From the IMG/VR virus record IMGVR_UViG_3300049460_000128, positions 124,001 to 188,000 of that record: 64,000 nt of DNA; one strand, 5' to 3'. Source of the DNA: a virus. The notes beneath the pieces are model-generated. The model worked only from the letters and a program-made list of their open reading frames with translations, was not told where the DNA came from and searched no databases. Shown here piece by piece: positions 35,654 to 44,170 of the stretch (position 1 is the first letter of the stretch; each line of letters starts with the position of its first letter). The translations under genes were made by a program, and so were the position numbers.

Positions 35654-35879
35654 TGCCAATTTGATCTATGCGCGTCTGTGTGGAATTAAAGTCAATACTG
35701 CGGGTGGTGTTACCTTGATTGCACGTCATACCTTTATAGACCAAACTCACCAAGCATATATAGAGTATTTGGATACAATCGTGGATGGCGTATGGCCTGA
35801 ACCTGAAGATCCAGAACTACAAGATATGATTCGACGTGCAAATATACGTAAATCAATCTTACACGCATTCAACAAATAA
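35643..35879 (+). CDS. Small helical protein, family A member 3
   Basis: A 78-residue shortened paralogue: LTDANLIYARLCGIKV at the start and WPEPEDPELQDMIRRANIRK at the end match the other two members, with the middle reduced. It overlaps the previous gene by 11 bases and ends 7 bases before the first radical-SAM gene, so it belongs to the same transcript. Confidence 0.7.
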   Translation: MLTDANLIYARLCGIKVNTAGGVTLIARHTFIDQTHQAYIEYLDTIVDGVWPEPEDPELQDMIRRANIRKSILHAFNK

Positions 35880-35886
35880 GGAACAC

Positions 35887-37320
35887 ATGAGCGACACACC
35901 AAAATCAACAAATCAACTCAACATGGAAGCCATGATGGCCCGCATGGATGACGTAAAGGCTAAGAGCGGATCATCCACCATGTGTACTGCAAAATGGTTG
36001 CAAAGCACTGTCCATTTGAGTAATGGTCACACGCACTCATGTCACCACCCTTCTATTCACAAAATTCCAATCAGTGAAATTAAACGCAATCCGGCAGCAC
36101 TGCACAATACCGAGTTCAAGATCGAACAACGTAAAAAGATGCTGGCTGGCGAGCGTCCTGCTGAATGCCAATACTGCTGGAACATTGAAGACCTGCCAGG
36201 TAATCACATCAGTGATCGCACCTACAAGAGTGCTGACCTGGGCTGGTCGTATCCAAATTTGCAAGACGTGATCGAAAGCAAGGGTGGCGAGAATATCAAT
36301 CCGTCATACCTGGAAGTCTCCTTCGATTCAACGTGTAACATGAAATGCATGTATTGCACGCCTGACGTATCCAGCAAATGGATGGAAGAAAGTAAGCAGT
36401 ACGGGCATTATCCCAATACTTCCCATTATGTGGGTGGCATTGAATGGCTCAAGCAGCAGAACAAAATGCCAATTCCGCAAAGGGAAGACAATCCATACGT
36501 GGATGCGTTCTGGGAATGGTGGCCTGATCTGTACAAGAGTCTGCATACCTTCCGCATTACGGGCGGTGAACCCCTGTTGAGCAAAAATACCTGGCGTGTG
36601 TTGGAAGAGATCAAGAACAATCCACGTTCAGACTTGACTCTTGCTATCAATATCAACATGATGGCTCCTGATGATTTAATCGATCGTTTTATTCAGTATT
36701 ACAACGACATTGCACCTAACATCAAAGAGTTCCAGGTGTACACGAGTTGTGAAGCACATGGCAAACAAGCTGACTATATTCGCACAGGACTTGACTACGA
36801 TAAATTCATGGCAAATTGCCGTAAGTTCCTGTCCAGTACTGGTGCATGGTCTCGTTTGAATTTCATGATCACATTCAACGTATTGAGCCTCAGCACCTTC
36901 AAGGAATTCCTGACTGATATCTGGACTATGCGTACCGAATTCAATGAGTCGGATGCAATCAATCGTGTGCCTATGATGATCAACTATTTGCGCTGGCCGC
37001 AATTCCAAGATGTACGAGTAGCACCAGCGGAATACAAGGAAAAATACCTGAAGGTCATTAAAGATTACGTGGAAGCACACACGCGCAATACAAGCCCGAA
37101 TAAAGCCGGTAGGTTCTATTTGGAAGAAGTAGATCAGATCAATCGTTTGGGTGAGTATATGTTCGAACCCATGGAAGCTGGACACTTGAAAATTCAACAT
37201 AAAGACTTTGGTGCCTTCTATCCAGAATTCGATCGTCGTCGTAATGTGAATTTTGCTGAAACCTTCCCGGATCTGGTGGACTTCTTGAATCAATGTATCG
37301 AGGTAAACAATGAGCAGTAA
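35887..37320 (+). CDS. Radical SAM protein 1, N-terminal Cys module
   Basis: A 477-residue radical SAM enzyme with the core CxxxCxxC at C150, C154, C157 (STCNMKCMYCTP), which holds the 4Fe-4S cluster that cleaves S-adenosylmethionine, and the SAM-binding GGEPLL at 226-231. Before the core is a second Cys set: CTAKW (C33), HSCHHPS (C52), ECQYCW (C94, C97), likely an auxiliary cluster of the twitch/SPASM type placed N-terminally. About half identical by eye to the next gene in key segments. AAGGAA precedes the ATG. Substrate unknown. Confidence 0.9.
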   Translation: MSDTPKSTNQLNMEAMMARMDDVKAKSGSSTMCTAKWLQSTVHLSNGHTHSCHHPSIHKIPISEIKRNPAALHNTEFKIEQRKKMLAGERPAECQYCWNIEDLPGNHISDRTYKSADLGWSYPNLQDVIESKGGENINPSYLEVSFDSTCNMKCMYCTPDVSSKWMEESKQYGHYPNTSHYVGGIEWLKQQNKMPIPQREDNPYVDAFWEWWPDLYKSLHTFRITGGEPLLSKNTWRVLEEIKNNPRSDLTLAININMMAPDDLIDRFIQYYNDIAPNIKEFQVYTSCEAHGKQADYIRTGLDYDKFMANCRKFLSSTGAWSRLNFMITFNVLSLSTFKEFLTDIWTMRTEFNESDAINRVPMMINYLRWPQFQDVRVAPAEYKEKYLKVIKDYVEAHTRNTSPNKAGRFYLEEVDQINRLGEYMFEPMEAGHLKIQHKDFGAFYPEFDRRRNVNFAETFPDLVDFLNQCIEVNNEQ

Positions 37321-38641
37321 AAAAACAATCTTCATCAAAAATATTACGGAAAAACTCGATGCAGTTAGCCCATCAATGTGTTTGGCAAAGTGGACACAAA
37401 CGACCACTTATCTGAATACGGGCCATACCCATTCGTGTCACCATCCTTCAGTGCATAAGATCCCCACTGAAGGCTTGGACGAACATCCTGAATGGATTCA
37501 CAATACGCCATACAAGCAACAAATCCGTCAGCAGATGCTCGACGGCATTCGCCCACCTGAGTGCGACTATTGCTGGCGCATTGAAGACTTGCCAGGTGAC
37601 CATGCAAGCGACCGTATGCTGAAATCTGCGGCACACTGGTCAGCAGATCACTATGACCAAATTGTGAAGTCTGGCACTGGACCAAACTTTGCACCAACGA
37701 TGTTGGAAGTGTCATTCGAGACCACGTGTAATTTCGCATGTTCGTATTGCCTGCCTGAAGTATCAAGCAAGATCTACGGTGAGATTCAAGCACATGGTCC
37801 CTATCAGCTGTTCAGTCGTACCATTCATACAATCAGGGAAGATCGGTCGACAACTAAACTTGATCTGAATACTCCAGGCGACAATGTGTACATCGATGCG
37901 TTCTGGAAAGCTATCCCGCAATGGTGGTCAACCCTTGATACCTTCCGTATTACTGGTGGTGAACCTCTCTTGAGCAAACACACTTGGGGTATGATGGACT
38001 TCGTGGAAGCCAATGCCAACAAGGACTTGACCTTTGCGATCAATACGAACTTGGGTGTACCGGATCAGAAAATTGATCAGTTGATCAAACGTGTGAATGA
38101 GATTGAACCAAACCTTCGTCGCTTTACCGTCTATACAAGCGTGGAGGCGACTGGTAAGCAAGCTGAATACATTCGTTACGGCATGGACTATCCGAAGTTT
38201 ATGGCAAACGTTTCGCGTGTCTTGGACGAGACCAATGCTGACTTGGCATTGATGACGACAATCAACATTTTGAGCTATTCGACATTCACCGAAGCCATTC
38301 ATCAATTCCTGGCCTTGCGTGCTCGTTATCCTAATCGTGTGAATTTGTCATTCAACTATTTGCGGCACCCAGAGTGCTTAGATATGCGCAATCTGCCCGA
38401 AGTGTTGAAACAAAAATGGGCAGCAGAATTGTATCAATTGATGGAGCATCCGTTCATTAACCAATACGAAACTATGTCCATCTCTCGGGTAATTGACTAT
38501 ATGCTGAGCAGCGTTGAACCAGCAATCCTGGAGGTCAATCAAAAGGATCTCGTCATGTATGCCCGCGAACTCGACAAACGACGCGGCCTTGACTTCCCAG
38601 GCACTTTCCCTGACCTGTTTGCATTGTTGCCAGGAGTATGA
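37310..38641 (+). CDS. Radical SAM protein 2, N-terminal Cys module
   Basis: A 443-residue close paralogue of radical SAM protein 1, overlapping it by 11 bases. The N-terminal module has C24 (CLAKW), C43 (HSCHHPS), C85 and C88 (ECDYCW); the core is C140, C144, C147 (TTCNFACSYCLP); GGEPLLS follows FRITG. Both proteins also share FTVYTSVEATGKQAEYIR-type segments and a C-terminal LDFPGTFPDL motif. The pair could act as a heterodimer or on related substrates. Confidence 0.9.
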   Translation: MSSKKTIFIKNITEKLDAVSPSMCLAKWTQTTTYLNTGHTHSCHHPSVHKIPTEGLDEHPEWIHNTPYKQQIRQQMLDGIRPPECDYCWRIEDLPGDHASDRMLKSAAHWSADHYDQIVKSGTGPNFAPTMLEVSFETTCNFACSYCLPEVSSKIYGEIQAHGPYQLFSRTIHTIREDRSTTKLDLNTPGDNVYIDAFWKAIPQWWSTLDTFRITGGEPLLSKHTWGMMDFVEANANKDLTFAINTNLGVPDQKIDQLIKRVNEIEPNLRRFTVYTSVEATGKQAEYIRYGMDYPKFMANVSRVLDETNADLALMTTINILSYSTFTEAIHQFLALRARYPNRVNLSFNYLRHPECLDMRNLPEVLKQKWAAELYQLMEHPFINQYETMSISRVIDYMLSSVEPAILEVNQKDLVMYARELDKRRGLDFPGTFPDLFALLPGV

Positions 38642-38643
38642 AA

Positions 38644-39864
38644 ATGAAAACAAAAGATTTAAACAAGTCAACAATATGCGCGCAACCATGGTTTGGGATA
38701 ACCATCAAACCAGATGGAGTAGCGGGTATTTGTTGTGAGGTGACCGAAGAATTGACGGATATGAATATCCGCACACATTCATTCGCCGAAATGCAAAGTC
38801 ATCCTATTGTGACACGAATTAAAGATGAAATGCTGGCGGGCAAAAAACCAAAAGAATGCTGGCGCTGCTGGCAGAAAGAAGCACACGGCGCCCCAAGCTT
38901 ACGCCACACATTGAATAATAGGTATGCTGAGTATAACCCAACATCTGAGGAGTTTGATCCTGAGTTGATCATACCTCAAAATCTTGAAATTGTGCTAGGT
39001 AATCTGTGTCAACTGCGATGCGTTATGTGTCACCCTAGTCGCTCACGCAAAGTTGAAAACACTTTCAAGTACATCATGATTAAAGATATGCGTGATAGCT
39101 ATGAAGGACTGGTTTCCACTTTACCACCAGAGTTCGATACCTCGTGGGTTGAAGATGAACAGCTATGGGAAAGTATTGCAGATCAAGGTAAAGAGGCCCG
39201 TCGTATATACCTCAACGGCGGTGAGCCTCTATTGGCTAAGCATCATGAAAAGGTATTGGAAAAGCTTATTGCGAGTGGTAAAGCTAAAGACACCGAACTC
39301 ATATACAGTACCAATGGCTTTTTGTTAGAAGACGAGCATATGGCGTTATGGCAAGAATTCAAACAAGTCAATATCGCCCTGTCAATTGACGATTTGGATG
39401 ATCGTAACCACTTTATTCGTAATCCATCCAATTGGGTTAAGCTAATGGAATCGGTTGATAAGGTGGTTGAATGGCAAAAAGACCCCAAGAATAAAGAAAT
39501 TTACATAGGTATCTGGTGTGCCATCAACATGTTAAGCTTCGCATACTTGCCTGACTATTTGGAATTCTTTGCAACGAAATATCCATCAATTGTGATCAAA
39601 GGTTGGCGTGCAATCCAAACACCTGAGTACTTGAATCCAGGTAATTTGCCTCTCGAATTCAAGGAACAAGTGGCAAAGGAAATCAAGAATAAGATTGCCC
39701 AATACCCGCAATTTGCACACCTGCGCAGTGACATAGACCACATTGTAAATTCACCATCTAATGAGAAGTTACTAGATGACGGCATCGCATTTATGAAGAT
39801 GAACGCAGAATGCTATAAGGTTGACTTGAATACTACGTTTGATCGTATGGGTAAATTCTTATGA
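38644..39864 (+). CDS. Radical SAM protein 3, N-terminal Cys module
   Basis: A 406-residue radical SAM protein. AGGAG ends at 38636, which favours the ATG at 38644 over that at 38638 (only one base of spacing). The module C12 (ICAQPWFG), C30-C31 (GICCEV), C72 and C75 (ECWRCW) precedes the core C122, C126, C129 (NLCQLRCVMCHP) and LNGGEPLLAKHH. This PW...CC...CxxC layout is the usual form of the N-terminal-twitch type. More distant from proteins 1 and 2 than those are from each other. Confidence 0.9.
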   Translation: MKTKDLNKSTICAQPWFGITIKPDGVAGICCEVTEELTDMNIRTHSFAEMQSHPIVTRIKDEMLAGKKPKECWRCWQKEAHGAPSLRHTLNNRYAEYNPTSEEFDPELIIPQNLEIVLGNLCQLRCVMCHPSRSRKVENTFKYIMIKDMRDSYEGLVSTLPPEFDTSWVEDEQLWESIADQGKEARRIYLNGGEPLLAKHHEKVLEKLIASGKAKDTELIYSTNGFLLEDEHMALWQEFKQVNIALSIDDLDDRNHFIRNPSNWVKLMESVDKVVEWQKDPKNKEIYIGIWCAINMLSFAYLPDYLEFFATKYPSIVIKGWRAIQTPEYLNPGNLPLEFKEQVAKEIKNKIAQYPQFAHLRSDIDHIVNSPSNEKLLDDGIAFMKMNAECYKVDLNTTFDRMGKFL

Positions 39865-40937
39865 TTAAGCCAATCATATTTCACTCACATCGAATGACTC
39901 CGGCGCAAAATATACCCGAAGTGACGTGTCGTGTGCCATATCAAAGAATGTATGTCCAAGAGCAAGGCAACCTATATCACTGTTGCACGCATTGGATGCC
40001 ATATTCAATTGGTAATATCCGAGATTCGAGCATATTGGACTATTATCAATCAACTGAATGGGAGATGATATCCAGGACGTTTGAAGATGGCTCATTTAAA
40101 TATTGCAATGCTGATCTCTGCCCGTCACTTCAGACCTATAACACTATAGGGAGCTTGTCAACGGATCTTAGACCCATACATGAGTTGGAACAGATAAAAA
40201 GCGCAAAATATCTTGAAGTAACTTTGAATTACGACACGTCGTGTAATTTGGCATGTCCATCGTGTCGTAACGAATTGCAGTTAGTGAAGAATGATCCAGT
40301 GTTGCAAAACATACATGAAAAAACACTAGCATCAGTAACTGAATTGCTGGATAATGGATATAAAGTAACACTGGCGGTAACGAGTGCCGGCGACCCATTT
40401 GCCAGTAAACTATACATTGATGCGTTGCAAAACTACCATCATGACTCTGCAAATTACGATTACTTCATAGTCACAAACGGTACGTTATTGACTCAAAAGA
40501 AACTTGAGTGGGATAATATCCGCCATCGCACTCGAGGTTTTGCTATATCGGTAGATGCAGCCACAAAAGAAACGTATGCGAAGGTTAGACGGCTTGGTGA
40601 TTTTGATCAATTGACCGCCAATCTTAAAAACTTGAATGAACAGAAACGAAATGGCTTCTTCACACTGGATCCATATATCACTGTTAACTTCGTGATATCA
40701 TCATTGAATTTTAGAGAGCTCCCGCTGTTCATGGAGCAGATGCTGGAATTGGAACAGATCTCCGAAATCTGGTTGAACCTCATTGCTGACTGGGGCCATT
40801 TGAATAATTTCAACGACTATGCTATTTGGCGTGAAGATCACCCTGATCATGAAGAATTTCTAGCCGTCATGCAGCATCCATTGTTGAAGTCGAACAAACT
40901 CAAAGCCACCAATGCCATGCGTTTCATTCATGTCTAA
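39861..40937 (+). CDS. Radical SAM protein 4, altered motifs
   Basis: A 358-residue radical SAM protein with core C128, C132, C135 (TSCNLACPSCRN). The N-terminal module is C23 (TCRVPY), C41-C42 (HCCTHW), then C82 and C87, spaced CxxxxC instead of CxxC. The SAM-binding GGEP is replaced by SAGDPFAS (about 175-182), as in some other radical SAM subfamilies. The start overlaps the previous stop (ATGA). The differences suggest a distinct reaction or substrate from the neighbours. Confidence 0.87.
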   Translation: MIKPIIFHSHRMTPAQNIPEVTCRVPYQRMYVQEQGNLYHCCTHWMPYSIGNIRDSSILDYYQSTEWEMISRTFEDGSFKYCNADLCPSLQTYNTIGSLSTDLRPIHELEQIKSAKYLEVTLNYDTSCNLACPSCRNELQLVKNDPVLQNIHEKTLASVTELLDNGYKVTLAVTSAGDPFASKLYIDALQNYHHDSANYDYFIVTNGTLLTQKKLEWDNIRHRTRGFAISVDAATKETYAKVRRLGDFDQLTANLKNLNEQKRNGFFTLDPYITVNFVISSLNFRELPLFMEQMLELEQISEIWLNLIADWGHLNNFNDYAIWREDHPDHEEFLAVMQHPLLKSNKLKATNAMRFIHV

Positions 40938-42129
40938 GATTACTTGTTTGGCGCCCTGGGTCCATGGGTTTGCCACTAATAAACTAAAGGGACTCTGCTG
41001 CATTGCAGGCAACATGCAGCCGTTCGAAGCACATTCCGAATTCTGGAATGGAGACTACATGCGTGAGGTTAGGACTAAATTCCTAGCTGGCAAAACAATA
41101 CCTGAATGCTCGCTGTGTTTCGCCCACAGTAATAGGGAAGAAGACAACCGATACTATCAGGTCTTTGATCGAGACTATGGGCACCTAGTCGATGACATCA
41201 AAACATCAACTGATGCTGAAACCGGAGCAACTACGTTTCAGCCAGTGTACTTGGATTATCGACACTCGCTATGCAATTTGAAGTGCAAGACATGTTCGTC
41301 ACATTCGTCTAGTTCAATAGCATCAACATCACGTATGATCCCCATAGTGTCATACAAGTCAGTATTCGCAGATCACCTATCGGACTTGAAAGCCGTCATC
41401 ACCGACAAGACACAGAAGATATATTGGGCTGGTGGTGAACCGTTAATGAGCCCAGTGCATTGGGAAATACTTGAACATATGAAAGACAGACAGTTTTTCA
41501 ATGCTCATATGACGTACAATACAAACGCCACCAAATTAACCAATGACGAAATGTTTGATCAAGCGGTCAATTATTTCAAAATGTTCAACTCGCATGTGGG
41601 AATAAGTGTTGACGGTATAGACGAAGTCAACGATTATATTAGAGCAGGTTCAGATTGGAAATCCATTAATGCCACGATCAAAAAGTTATTGGGAGCATTG
41701 GGACGTCATGTCATCAGTTTAGACATAACCATGACTAACCTGACCTTCCTCCAATTGCCGGCGATAATTCAATACGCAATTGATACTGGATTGGAACATT
41801 GCTATTTCAAAAACATGATTGAATTTGAAGGTGACGTTCATGATGGGCAAATATACGATGACAATACGTACTTGAGTGTCAGCCTGATTTCACCCGCAAC
41901 ATTCAACACCATATCCAATGAGGTGACTGCAATACTAGCAAATTCAACTCTCCAAACAAACATCAGTTCGTTGTTGGTCTTCATTCAGAATCAATGCATT
42001 GGGCGAGAATTTACTGACCACGAACGGCAGGCAATTGTGGACTTTGAACAACGTCACAATGACACTCTATCACTGTATGACATAGTTCGTCACCAGGCGC
42101 TGCCTGGCACGGTCGTTGACACTCTTTGA
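40930..42129 (+). CDS. Radical SAM protein 5, N-terminal Cys module
   Basis: A 399-residue protein, last of the five. ATG at 40930 overlaps the previous stop by eight bases. The module is C6 (TCLAPW), C23-C24 (GLCCIAG), C60 and C63 (ECSLCF); the core C115, C119, C122 (SLCNLKCKTCSS) is followed by a Ser-rich stretch and AGGEPLMSP. The gene ends before a strong palindromic terminator. All five being intact argues that the group is selected, not decaying. Confidence 0.9.
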   Translation: MSKITCLAPWVHGFATNKLKGLCCIAGNMQPFEAHSEFWNGDYMREVRTKFLAGKTIPECSLCFAHSNREEDNRYYQVFDRDYGHLVDDIKTSTDAETGATTFQPVYLDYRHSLCNLKCKTCSSHSSSSIASTSRMIPIVSYKSVFADHLSDLKAVITDKTQKIYWAGGEPLMSPVHWEILEHMKDRQFFNAHMTYNTNATKLTNDEMFDQAVNYFKMFNSHVGISVDGIDEVNDYIRAGSDWKSINATIKKLLGALGRHVISLDITMTNLTFLQLPAIIQYAIDTGLEHCYFKNMIEFEGDVHDGQIYDDNTYLSVSLISPATFNTISNEVTAILANSTLQTNISSLLVFIQNQCIGREFTDHERQAIVDFEQRHNDTLSLYDIVRHQALPGTVVDTL

Positions 42130-42170
42130 CGTTGGATGCACCCATGAGCCAAGTCATGGCATACAGTCGT

Positions 42171-42200
42171 AAAAAAGCCCAGGACGTCCTGGGCTTTTTT
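42171..42200. terminator. Bidirectional terminator between radical-SAM and lipoprotein genes
   Basis: A perfect 30-base palindrome: AAAAAAGCCCAGGAC and its complement. It gives a U-tract in both directions and lies between two convergent genes. It is preceded by AGTCGT, forming the AGTCGTAAAAA motif also seen at two other terminators here. Confidence 0.92.
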
Positions 42201-42213
42201 GTGATGAAGTTGC

Positions 42214-44004
42214 TTAGTTGTTGGTGATTTTGATGTTGTACGTTGCGTCGAAGCTTTCAACATCGCTACCGACTGGAATCAACCAGTTGACCCAATACAT
42301 GCCGTTCGAGTAAGTGCCCGTATGGGTGTAGGTGATCGACGAGGTCAAAGTGTTCAGGTTGATCTTCTGGATTGCCGAAGTCGTGTAGTAGTTCTTGCCG
42401 TAGTTCGCTGGGCCGCCTTCGATATTGGTGCGCAGCAGGTACATGTTGCCGCCGTTTACGACCATGTCCAGTGGGAAACCGTAGTCGATACTTGCTGGCA
42501 GTGGCGTGACCTTGGTGTTCACGAACGAGTCATTGCCGTCGTTCTGGATGATCATGGTGTTACGCACGTTCACTGCATTCGGGCCGCTGTCTTCGCCGCC
42601 AAACCACACGTCGTATTTGCCGGTGCCGAAGTTTACCAGTTCAACTGAAGCAATTGCACGTTTGGTAAAGTCTGGCAGGCGAGTTTTGTCAATTGCAAAC
42701 GTACCATCGCGGTTGTTCTTCAGGAAGAATGGGGTCAGTTGGATCGAATTGTCGGTCACCAGAATGTCCGCATAGCCGGTCGACTTCGAATCGATAGTCG
42801 CTGCTGCGTGGCAGAAGCAAGTCAGTGGCAGCGTAACGTTTTTGTAAGTGCCGTCAGCTTGCGACATCAGTACGTGTGGTTGTTCACCAGCGTATGGAGG
42901 AGCGTCAACACCATGGCAAGCAAAGAACACATCTGGTTTACCGTCGTTGTTGAGGTCAGCAACAACAGCTTTACGTGGGTGAATGCAACCTTTAGTGTCT
43001 TTCAGCAGGGCTGCGGTATTGTCGACCCATTTGCCGGCGGCGTCACGTTTGTAAAAGTGGATCGAACCGTAACGAGTAGGATCAATCTTGCCGTTCACGA
43101 AGTAGTCCAGCGTATGCGTTACCAGGGAGTACGTGCCATCCTGGAAGAAGTCCGCGAATGCTGCTGCATTGCCGCCAGCTACTTCGGCGGGCAACACTTG
43201 CGAGCCGACCGTGGCCGCTGCCGTCACTTTGTTTTCGTACGACGACATTTTCGGAGCAATGTGGCCGGTATTGAACGGGATGTAGTCGAAGCCGTTGATC
43301 AGGCCAGGGTTCACGTTGTTCTTGTTCTCGTCGCTCTCGCTGAAGCCGGTGATTACGTTGGTACGCGGAGTACCACGATCAAGAGCGGCGGTCCACCAGT
43401 CAACGCCGGCTTTCTCGCCTGTGCGATGCAGCACGTTTTGATACAGCAGGTTCGTGTACGCAACGTTGACCACGTTGTCGCCGTACGTGCGTTTGAATTC
43501 GTCGCTGTTCAAGAAACCGTTGGCGATGTCCAGCATGTCATGACCGTTTTGATTGGCGTAGATCCAGAAGCCCAGACCAGCCGGATCAGGTTTGCGGTTG
43601 AACGCCGCTTGATACAGACGGTACACTTGGCCGGCCGAGCCGTTGGTGTCGAATGTCGTGTAGTAGTCCACGAACTTGATCAGGTTGGGATTTTGGTAGG
43701 TCTGGACTTCGTTGGTGCTGTTGTTGGTCACAGTCACGACGCCCGTTTGTTGGTTCTTGTTGATGGTGTAGTTTGCGCGGTAGCCGGTAATGGTCACCAC
43801 ATCGGTTACCACTGGAGCGGCAGCAGCAGCACCTTGCATGACGCGTGGCGTGCCGCCTTGCAGCATACGTTTAATTTCTGGAGGTTGCTCTGGAGCACCT
43901 TGAACGACTTGCGAAGAGGTCGACGGAGCTTGCGAACCACCGCCACCGCAGCCTACCAGGATTGCTGCAAACATCGCGCTTACCAGCAAATTAGAACGTT
44001 TCAT
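42214..44004 (-). CDS. Outer-surface lipoprotein with DUF4214 and FG-GAP-like repeats
   Basis: A 596-residue lipoprotein. The signal MKRSNLLVSAMFAAILVGC has a lipobox LVGC (C19) followed by GGGGS. Residues about 115-235 form a DUF4214 domain (QVYRLYQAAFNRKPDPAGLG, FLNSDEFKRTYG). The rest has VCBS/FG-GAP-type elements such as VADLNNDGKPDVFFACHG. GAGGAG sits before the chosen ATG at 44004. The gene is GC-richer than its neighbours, has its own promoter and terminator, and resembles chromosomal proteins of Oxalobacteraceae, so acquisition from a host is likely. A role at the infected cell surface, for example exclusion of other phages, is speculation. Confidence 0.85.
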   Translation of the reverse strand: MKRSNLLVSAMFAAILVGCGGGGSQAPSTSSQVVQGAPEQPPEIKRMLQGGTPRVMQGAAAAAPVVTDVVTITGYRANYTINKNQQTGVVTVTNNSTNEVQTYQNPNLIKFVDYYTTFDTNGSAGQVYRLYQAAFNRKPDPAGLGFWIYANQNGHDMLDIANGFLNSDEFKRTYGDNVVNVAYTNLLYQNVLHRTGEKAGVDWWTAALDRGTPRTNVITGFSESDENKNNVNPGLINGFDYIPFNTGHIAPKMSSYENKVTAAATVGSQVLPAEVAGGNAAAFADFFQDGTYSLVTHTLDYFVNGKIDPTRYGSIHFYKRDAAGKWVDNTAALLKDTKGCIHPRKAVVADLNNDGKPDVFFACHGVDAPPYAGEQPHVLMSQADGTYKNVTLPLTCFCHAAATIDSKSTGYADILVTDNSIQLTPFFLKNNRDGTFAIDKTRLPDFTKRAIASVELVNFGTGKYDVWFGGEDSGPNAVNVRNTMIIQNDGNDSFVNTKVTPLPASIDYGFPLDMVVNGGNMYLLRTNIEGGPANYGKNYYTTSAIQKINLNTLTSSITYTHTGTYSNGMYWVNWLIPVGSDVESFDATYNIKITNN

Positions 44005-44170
44005 TTCATCTCCTCGTGTGTACAATAGTTCATATGGTACGTTCATCTAAAGAAGAAATCAAGTGCATTCATTGCTCTACTGCAAAAAGCATACACTCTT
44101 GTATTCTAAGTAAGCCTGATTTCACCAGTTTACGGGCTCCAGCTTGCATGTTCGTAGCTGGTAACGTTGT
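44005..44170. other. Intergenic region upstream of the lipoprotein gene
   Basis: 166 bases without a supported gene. It holds the putative promoter for the lipoprotein gene at its left end. A plus-strand frame here has no homology or ribosome site that I can see. Confidence 0.5.
44034..44062 (-). promoter_or_regulatory. Putative sigma70 promoter of the lipoprotein gene
   Basis: Reading leftward: TTGATT (44062-44057), 17-base spacer, TACCAT (44039-44034), about 30 bases ahead of the ATG at 44004. Four of six matches in each hexamer. Confidence 0.4.

Noticed and set aside
34960-35879. The three small proteins as classical peptide (RiPP) precursors
   Set aside because: They lack a clear leader and Cys- or Gly-rich core, and their conserved parts are helices at both ends. 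Kept only as possible partners or substrates.
42739-44028. A 429-codon plus-strand frame opposite the lipoprotein gene
   Set aside because: Composition is Val/Arg/His-heavy without motifs; the minus strand has a lipobox, DUF4214 and a ribosome site.
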